From the NCBI GenBank assembly GCA_013911195.1, contig JACETS010000135.1, positions 1-6,797 on the forward strand: 6,797 nucleotides of DNA, given 5' to 3'. Positions 1-4,698 of the stretch are shown here, one piece after another (positions within the stretch are counted from its first letter, which is position 1; each line of letters starts with the position of its first letter). The DNA comes from Verrucomicrobiales bacterium. GTDB lineage: Bacteria; Verrucomicrobiota; Verrucomicrobiia; Verrucomicrobiales; DEV007. Position numbers and translations under genes: made by a program. The notes beneath the pieces are model-generated. The model was given only the letters and a program-made list of their open reading frames with translations. It searched no databases and was not told the origin of the DNA.

Positions 1-1
1 C

Positions 2-787
2 CCCAAGGCGGTCTTGATTGGTATTCACGGCTTTAGTGGGGCAGCTTCAGATTTTAATAATTTAGGAACGTATCTTTCAAACCAAAATATAAGTTTATAT
101 GCATATGAATTGAGGGGACAAGGTAACGACCCTGATCAAAGCAGAGTAGGTGATATTGCTAGCGTTGAACATTGGTATAAAGATCTGAATTCATTTATAA
201 AGAAGGTTCACAAAGAAACAGGAGATGCTCCGATATTTCTTTATGGCGAGAGTTTGGGTTCTCTTATAATAATGCATGGCAATTCTTACTTAGATGAATC
301 TATTCAGGAAACCATTAAGGGGGTGATTTATGCATCTCCTTTAATTGCGTTGCCAGGAGAACTACCACCGGTGAAAAATTTTATTGTGAGATTGGCAATG
401 TTTCTTTTTCCCAAGATGAAAATATCAATCAAAAGTTTGGCTTCTAATCAAAATGCTCAAGTCACATCTGAAACAGATCATTGGGAGCAGATGGCTAAGA
501 CTCCACATTTTGTACCCAAATATACTTTAAGAACATTAGGATCCATCGAGGATTTGGTATATTCTAGTAAAGAGGTTGCTCCAAGAATCACAAAACCCAC
601 TCTGATACTATATCCTGGAAAAGATGTTTTTACTCGACCTGACCAGGTTGACAAATTCTTTGGAAATTTGAAATCTAAAGATAAGACAAAACACTTATTT
701 AAGGAGAGTCATCACCTGCTTGCTTTTGATAAAGAGAAGGAAAGACTCTTCGAAATTGTTGAACAGTGGATCAATAAGAGGCTTTGA
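2..787 (+). CDS. alpha/beta-hydrolase, lysophospholipase / monoacylglycerol lipase type (5' end missing)
   Basis: Serine hydrolase of the alpha/beta fold (Hydrolase_4 / serine aminopeptidase S33 group), probably acting on lipid esters. The true substrate cannot be read from sequence. The frame is open to the left edge: upstream of the TTG at 14 it reads P-K-A-V, which continues the first beta strand before the oxyanion-hole motif HGFSG. The gene therefore starts outside the window and the TTG is not its start. Numbering from that TTG, the nucleophile elbow is GESLGS with Ser80 (codon 251-253). The likely catalytic Asp is Asp204 in PGKDVFTRP, and the catalytic His is His233 or His234 in ESHHLLAFD. 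A lid or cap region lies between about residues 110 and 185. There is no transmembrane segment in the visible part, and a signal peptide cannot be judged. The visible 257+ residues are close to the usual 270-300, so little is missing. The stop TGA at 785-787 lies 9 bp from the stop of the convergent methyltransferase gene. Family assignment is firm; substrate is open. Confidence 0.88.
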   Translation, partial: PKAVLIGIHGFSGAASDFNNLGTYLSNQNISLYAYELRGQGNDPDQSRVGDIASVEHWYKDLNSFIKKVHKETGDAPIFLYGESLGSLIIMHGNSYLDESIQETIKGVIYASPLIALPGELPPVKNFIVRLAMFLFPKMKISIKSLASNQNAQVTSETDHWEQMAKTPHFVPKYTLRTLGSIEDLVYSSKEVAPRITKPTLILYPGKDVFTRPDQVDKFFGNLKSKDKTKHLFKESHHLLAFDKEKERLFEIVEQWINKRL

Positions 788-817
788 ATAATTTTCTCAG
801 CAACAGTCCGATCCACT
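765..817. repeat. 8-bp inverted repeat spanning the convergent stop codons (possible weak two-way terminator)
   Basis: AGTGGATC at 765-772 is matched exactly by its reverse complement GATCCACT at 810-817, with a 37-nt loop that holds the stop codons of both convergent genes. Such a stem could form in either transcript and might help end transcription, because only 9 bp separate the genes. No clear U-tract follows the stem on either strand and the loop is long, so a standard intrinsic terminator is not supported. A chance match inside coding sequence is quite possible. Confidence 0.22.
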
Positions 818-1942
818 ACAGCAGTCAGAACCCGAATCGGTAACTTTGTATTCTTGCCCTTTGGTTTCTTTTGGGTCTCTTATTCGAGTGATTGAGCAAT
901 CAAATAGTGAAGCCTTATCGAGAGGAATCTCTTCGATGGGGTCGACTAATTCAAAAGATCCGAGATAAGGACTACGGTTGTAAATATTATAAAACTTATC
1001 ACAAACTGCATAACGCTTTCCTCTTTCCATAACGTTTCCATCGTCATCCGTGATCTGCTTAAATGGGCCTTTATAGATGACTGCCTGATTACGTTCTAGA
1101 CACGGTATCTGATCTGGCTTGAAGGCTTCGATAGTCATGCTACGAAACTCGATTCCCTCAACGGTTTGCCATGGAGATGAATCCATTTTGAGGACTCTGA
1201 CTCCGTAAAATCCAGCCTCCTCAAATTCTTCTAAAAATTGGTTTTCTAAAAATGCACCTGAAATACATCCGCTCCACAATTCATCATCTTTTTGCATTGA
1301 TTCAGGGATAGGTTCATCTGAAACAATGTCAGAGATGACCGCTCTTCCTCCCTGTTTTAGGACTCGATATATTTCTTTAAAGAGCTCTTTTTTGGCAGAA
1401 TTATCAACGAGATTGAGGACGCAGTTTGATACTACAACATCGACTGATTCAGTTGGGATCATGGGATTTTCTTCACGAATTTTTTTAGCTATTCCCTCAG
1501 CTTTCAAATAAGCATCTGCACCCTCGGTGGCTAAGTCTTTCATTTCATTATCAAGCCTTTCAATATCCAGACCAAGATCCTGAATTCTGCCTTTCCTAAA
1601 TTCTACATTGGAGAACCCAACCCTTTCGGCAACAATAGGTTCATTTCTTCGAGCCACTTCGAGCATATCATCCGTCATATCAACACCAATAACCCTACCG
1701 TTTTTTCCGACGACCTGACTGGCTATAAAACAAATTTTTCCAGTGCCACTTCCTAAGTCGAGTACCGTTTCTCCCTCCTTAAGATATTGGCTTGGATCGC
1801 CACACCCGTAATCCTTTTCAATGACTTCATTTGGAATGATTGCAAGATATTGGGCATCATATTCGACTGGACAACAAAGGGCTGCTTCCTGTGTGTCTGC
1901 TCCTGCTGCGTATCGTTCTTTTACTGCATTTTCCTTACTCAT
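797..1942 (-). CDS. arsM: ArsM-like arsenite S-adenosylmethionine methyltransferase, long form with cysteine-rich tail
   Basis: Predicted cytosolic SAM-dependent methyltransferase (381 aa) that would transfer methyl groups to trivalent arsenic. The Rossmann SAM-binding motif is DLGSGTGK at residues 62-69, followed by GVDMTDDM at 86-93. Three cysteines sit in contexts matching the As(III)-binding cysteines of ArsM enzymes: Cys47 (YGCGDP), Cys174 (SNCVLNL) and Cys226 (SGCISGA). An N-terminal pair, Cys23-Cys24 (LCCPVEYD), precedes them. A mostly charged, probably helical insertion lies at about 126-163, between the GRIQDL segment and the SNC motif. Beyond the core, residues 280-381 form a conserved-looking extension (CLERNQAVIYKGP, Cys314, Cys349, DPKETKG) that ends in DCCSGSDCC. 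The length exceeds minimal bacterial ArsM proteins. The ATG is supported by the first residues resembling the family and by a promoter just upstream, but there is no Shine-Dalgarno site. No other ars gene is visible. Alternatives are the methyltransferase of an arsenosugar pathway or a methyltransferase of another thiophilic substrate. The methyltransferase fold is certain; arsenic as substrate is likely but inferred. Confidence 0.8.
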   Translation of the reverse strand: MSKENAVKERYAAGADTQEAALCCPVEYDAQYLAIIPNEVIEKDYGCGDPSQYLKEGETVLDLGSGTGKICFIASQVVGKNGRVIGVDMTDDMLEVARRNEPIVAERVGFSNVEFRKGRIQDLGLDIERLDNEMKDLATEGADAYLKAEGIAKKIREENPMIPTESVDVVVSNCVLNLVDNSAKKELFKEIYRVLKQGGRAVISDIVSDEPIPESMQKDDELWSGCISGAFLENQFLEEFEEAGFYGVRVLKMDSSPWQTVEGIEFRSMTIEAFKPDQIPCLERNQAVIYKGPFKQITDDDGNVMERGKRYAVCDKFYNIYNRSPYLGSFELVDPIEEIPLDKASLFDCSITRIRDPKETKGQEYKVTDSGSDCCSGSDCC

Positions 1943-1956
1943 AAGCTATAAAATGC

Positions 1957-1985
1957 TTTTTAGGTCCACTTGATGTATTTGTCAA
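1957..1985 (-). promoter_or_regulatory. candidate sigma-70 promoter of the arsM-like gene
   Basis: On the minus strand a perfect -35 box TTGACA (1985-1980) is followed by exactly 17 bp and then TAAAAA (1962-1957), which matches 4 of 6 bases of the -10 consensus. Transcription would start near 1950, leaving a leader of only about 8 nt before the ATG at 1942. This fits the absence of a Shine-Dalgarno sequence. Just inside the predicted start is a small AAGC/GCTT inverted repeat (1943-1946 and 1955-1958). I see no convincing ArsR-type operator. Confidence 0.5.
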
Positions 1986-2007
1986 AGCCCAGATTGTGAT
2001 AAAAAAA

Positions 2008-2013
2008 TAATAT
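2008..2013 (+). promoter_or_regulatory. possible -10 element for the M3 peptidase gene
   Basis: TAATAT lies at the end of an A-rich run (2001-2010) in the 83-bp divergent region and matches 4 of 6 bases of the -10 consensus. No good -35 box stands 16-18 bp upstream. A TTGTCA at 1979-1984 overlaps the -35 of the opposite gene but is too far away (23 bp). If used, transcription would start near 2020, just before the first possible start codon. The call is weak, because A/T-rich DNA produces such matches easily. Confidence 0.22.
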
Positions 2014-2025
2014 TCCTCTGGATGT

Positions 2026-4125
2026 ATGAATAGATATGCTTCATTTGTTCTCATGGAAAAGCCGTTTTTAGCCGATAAATTTCAAATTGCTTGGTCTGAA
2101 CTTAAGCCAGAAAACATTGTTTCTGATATCACTGAAGCGATCGAAATTGCCCAGAATCAAGTTGATTTGATTTCACAGCCCAGTTCAGCTGGAGATGAAT
2201 TAACCTTCGAAAACACTTTAATCTCTCTAGAGAGCGCTTATGAGGCATTAAGTCGTCCCTGGGGTCTTGTTAGCCACTTGGATTCGGTTTCCAATTCTGA
2301 TCAGTTGAGAGAAGCATATAATGCGATGTTGCCGAAAGTCTCAGAATTTTATTCTAAAGTGCCTCTTAACTCTGAACTTTGGAACCGGATCAAAGCTTAT
2401 AGTGAAACAGAAGAAGCTAAATCATTATCAGGAAGTAGATTAAGATTTCTTGAGGAGACATTATCTGATTTTCAAAATAGTGGAGCTGATCTTCCGAGTG
2501 AGGACAAGAGTAGCCTTATGCAGATTGAATCTGAGCTCGCGCAGAAAACGCAAAAATATTCTGAAAATGTTCTCGATTCTACCAATCAATGGGAACTGAT
2601 TGTAGATAACGAGGAAGATCTTGCGGGATTACCTGAAAATTCAAAAGCAGCTGCATTTGAAAATGCAAAGTCAAAAGATATAGGTTCAGAGGAAGATCCT
2701 AAATGGAGATTTACGTTACAGGCTCCTTCATTTTTTCCTGTTCTTGAACATGTAGATTCAGATTCCATTCGTAAAAAAGTTTGGGAGGGAACCTGTTCAA
2801 TCGGAGCGTCAGGTGATTATGATAATTCAAATTTGGTTTGGGAGATTTTGGAACTGCGACAAAAAAAAGCTGAGCTCTTAGGAAAGAAAAATTTTGCCGA
2901 TCAAGTTTTGCAGCGAAGAATGGCTAAGAGTGGAGCCACAGCACTGGAGTTTGTTGAAGATTTACATCTAAGAACAAAGCCTTTCTTTGATGTGGAAACT
3001 CAAGATCTTGAAAAGTACAAGGCTCAGGTTGATGGGGGAGAATCTAGCGCAATGGAGCCATGGGAAATTGCTTATTGGTCTGAAAAGAGAAGAAAGGCAG
3101 AATATGATTTCGATGACGAAGAGCTGAGACCTTATTTTTCTATGGAAAAGGTCATCGATGGAATGTTTTCAATCGCGACAAAAATTTTTGGTATCCGAAT
3201 TAATCAACCAGAAAACCAGCCTGAAGTTTGGCATGAGGAAGTAAAGTTTTACGAAATTCATGATGAAGATTCAGGGGCCCATTTGGGATCTTTTTACACG
3301 GATTGGTTTCCTCGTGAATCTAAGCGGAGTGGAGCCTGGATGAATTATTTAAGAACAGGCGAACCTCAAGCTGACGGCACCCGTTCACCACACTTAGGTC
3401 TTATGTGCGGAAATATGACGCCTCCTGTTGCTGGTGGTCCCGCTCTTTTAAAACATGACGAAGTTGAGACGGTATTTCATGAATTTGGTCATTTATTACA
3501 TCATCTTCTAGGAGAAGTTGAAGTCAAATCCCTTAACGGTGTCAACGTTGCTTGGGATTTTGTAGAGCTGCCTTCTCAAATTATGGAGAACTTTTGCTGG
3601 GACCGTCAAAGTCTCGACCTCTTTGCTTTACATCATGAAACCGGTGATCCCATTCCAGATGATCTATATCAAAAAATGATGGCTGCTAGAAATTATCGTT
3701 CGGCAACTGCCATGATGAGACAATTGAGTCTAGGAAAGTTAGATTTAGAATTACATATCAACGAAGCACAAACCGCCTCAGAAAATAAAAATCTGGATGA
3801 TCTGACCGAGAGTCTTCTTAGTGAATATTCTATTCCGACCATGACCAGACCGTCTACAATGGCCCGACGTTTTGGCCATTTATTTGCAAGCCCTACCGGT
3901 TATGCGGCAGCATATTATTCATACAAGTGGGCAGAAGTTCTCGATGCTGATGCGTTTACAAGATTCAGTAAAGAGGGAATTATGAATCCTGATACTGGCA
4001 GAGATTTTCGCGAAAAGATTTTGAGCAAAGGTAATTCGGATGACCCTAAGACACTCTTCTATAATTTTATGGGACGTGAACCTGATCCCGAGGCATTGCT
4101 GATTAGGAGCGGTCTTGTTGGCTAG
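2026..4125 (+). CDS. prlC: M3-family zinc oligopeptidase (oligopeptidase A / PrlC-like)
   Basis: Cytosolic thimet-type metallopeptidase that would degrade short peptides, including cleaved signal peptides and proteasome-like products. The zinc site is HEFGH at residues 485-489 (His485, catalytic Glu486, His489), with the third ligand Glu514 in VELPSQIMENF. The His485-to-Glu514 spacing of 29 equals that of classical M3 enzymes. The conserved GNMTPP and the substrate-binding region (FGHLF with His618, then Tyr626, Tyr630, Tyr631 and Tyr633 in GYAAAYYSYKW) are present. The length of 699 aa compares with about 680 for E. coli OpdA, and no signal peptide or membrane segment is seen. Start: ATG 2026 is the longest option, but ATG 2053 (Met10, MEKPFLADKF) looks closer to where family proteins begin, so the first nine residues are doubtful. 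Neither start has a Shine-Dalgarno site. The 3' end overlaps gluconokinase by 4 bp, tail to tail. The family is certain; the exact symbol (prlC/opdA versus another M3 paralogue) is less so. Confidence 0.93.
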   Translation: MNRYASFVLMEKPFLADKFQIAWSELKPENIVSDITEAIEIAQNQVDLISQPSSAGDELTFENTLISLESAYEALSRPWGLVSHLDSVSNSDQLREAYNAMLPKVSEFYSKVPLNSELWNRIKAYSETEEAKSLSGSRLRFLEETLSDFQNSGADLPSEDKSSLMQIESELAQKTQKYSENVLDSTNQWELIVDNEEDLAGLPENSKAAAFENAKSKDIGSEEDPKWRFTLQAPSFFPVLEHVDSDSIRKKVWEGTCSIGASGDYDNSNLVWEILELRQKKAELLGKKNFADQVLQRRMAKSGATALEFVEDLHLRTKPFFDVETQDLEKYKAQVDGGESSAMEPWEIAYWSEKRRKAEYDFDDEELRPYFSMEKVIDGMFSIATKIFGIRINQPENQPEVWHEEVKFYEIHDEDSGAHLGSFYTDWFPRESKRSGAWMNYLRTGEPQADGTRSPHLGLMCGNMTPPVAGGPALLKHDEVETVFHEFGHLLHHLLGEVEVKSLNGVNVAWDFVELPSQIMENFCWDRQSLDLFALHHETGDPIPDDLYQKMMAARNYRSATAMMRQLSLGKLDLELHINEAQTASENKNLDDLTESLLSEYSIPTMTRPSTMARRFGHLFASPTGYAAAYYSYKWAEVLDADAFTRFSKEGIMNPDTGRDFREKILSKGNSDDPKTLFYNFMGREPDPEALLIRSGLVG

Positions 4126-4169
4126 ACGTTGATTCCATCAAGGATACGCTCGCAAACCTTGTCTAAGCC
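4120..4169. repeat. imperfect inverted repeat over the overlapping stop codons
   Basis: GGCTAGAC (4120-4127), which contains both TAG stops, pairs with GTCTAAGCC (4161-4169) if one A is bulged. The loop is 33 nt. The layout resembles the repeat at the other convergent junction, but the arms are short, no U-run follows and the right arm lies wholly inside the gluconokinase gene. A role in ending transcription is only a guess. Confidence 0.18.
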
Positions 4170-4628
4170 TGGTTCAACATTCACCGTTATTCCTTTTTCA
4201 TCACTTTGTAATTTTTCCAAGTCTTGGAACTGGGAGTCGATCATTTGAGCTTTCATGAAATGGCCCTCTCTTTTTTTCATTCTCTCTCTTATGAGTTCTT
4301 TATCTCCCTCTAAGTGAATATAGCTGATTTCTTGTCCAAAAGCCTCAAAATCTATTAATTTTCTATATTTCCTTTTTAATGCTGAACATCCGAAAAAAAG
4401 GGGCCACGGGCCTTCATGAGCCTTGATAGCTTGCCCTATGGCGATCAGCCATTTTTTTCTATCCTGATCATTCAATGGGACGCCCGCACTCATTTTTTCC
4501 ACGTTTTTAGGTGGATGAAAGCTATCCGCGTCAATAAATGCGCCTTCGGTATTACTTGCCAAAAGGTCGCCAACGCTGCTCTTTCCGCAGCCGCATACTC
4601 CCATTATTATGTAAGTTTTGTTTTTCAA
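4122..4628 (-). CDS. gntK: gluconokinase (GntK/IdnK family)
   Basis: Cytosolic kinase that converts D-gluconate and ATP to 6-phosphogluconate, feeding the pentose phosphate or Entner-Doudoroff route. The P-loop is GVCGCGKSS at residues 10-18, with Lys16 binding phosphate. The family signature follows: DADSFHPPKNVEKMSAGVPLNDQDRKKWL at about 33-61, the CSALKRKYR segment at 81-89 (the 'SALK..YR' motif that contacts gluconate or phosphate), and the lid and C-terminal motif REGHFMKAQMIDSQFQDLE at 120-138. The length of 168 aa is normal (E. coli GntK has 175). The ATG at 4628 gives the expected short lead before the first beta strand; no Shine-Dalgarno site precedes it. The gene stands alone: no gluconate permease, dehydratase or GntR-type regulator is visible. 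It is divergent from alaS (70 bp between) and overlaps the M3 peptidase gene tail to tail by 4 bp. Two cysteines (12 and 14) sit inside the P-loop, where many homologues have Ser at one position. The assignment is strong. Confidence 0.93.
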   Translation of the reverse strand: MKNKTYIIMGVCGCGKSSVGDLLASNTEGAFIDADSFHPPKNVEKMSAGVPLNDQDRKKWLIAIGQAIKAHEGPWPLFFGCSALKRKYRKLIDFEAFGQEISYIHLEGDKELIRERMKKREGHFMKAQMIDSQFQDLEKLQSDEKGITVNVEPGLDKVCERILDGINV

Positions 4629-4698
4629 TGCGAAATAAAATAAACGTGGCGTTTGCCAACGACCGCAAGTTGAGTTCTTTTTATTTTTGTTTTATCCC
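4629..4698. promoter_or_regulatory. gntK-alaS divergent promoter region with a small inverted repeat
   Basis: These 70 bp must hold the promoters of both divergent genes. The left part (4631-4644) and right part (4676-4695) are almost purely A/T, while the centre is GC-richer. The centre holds TGGC-GTTT-GCCA (4647-4658), an inverted repeat flanked by near-matching CG/ACG ends (4645-4661), which could be an operator or a chance hairpin. Possible -35 elements are TTGCCA (4653-4658, toward alaS) and TTGGCA on the complement (4659-4654, toward gntK), but no well-spaced -10 stands out. There is no room for a T-box leader. Confidence 0.35.

Noticed and set aside
680..799. Possible selenocysteine read-through of the TGA that follows the final Cys-Cys of the ArsM-like protein
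   Set aside because: The frame beyond the TGA runs antisense through the hydrolase gene for about 40 codons with no conserved-looking sequence, and no clear SECIS-like hairpin sits just after the TGA.
1326..1511. 61-codon plus-strand ORF inside the arsM-like gene
   Set aside because: It is antisense to a well-conserved methyltransferase region, resembles no known protein and has no start signal; it is a shadow frame.
1972..2027. Direct repeat GATGTAT at 1972-1978 and 2021-2027 in the arsM-peptidase promoter region
   Set aside because: Seven A/T-rich bases at an off-helical distance of 49 bp, with the second copy overlapping a start codon; expected by chance.
2586..2768. 60-codon minus-strand ORF inside the M3 peptidase gene
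   Set aside because: Low-complexity Ser-rich product antisense to a real gene; explained by the coding strand's codon pattern.
4416..4643. 75-codon plus-strand ORF opposite gntK
   Set aside because: It covers the conserved P-loop and signature region of gluconokinase in antisense; no recognisable domain.
4629..4698. T-box riboswitch or other leader RNA before alaS
   Set aside because: Only 70 bp separate alaS from the divergent gntK start; no T-box consensus or stem series is present.
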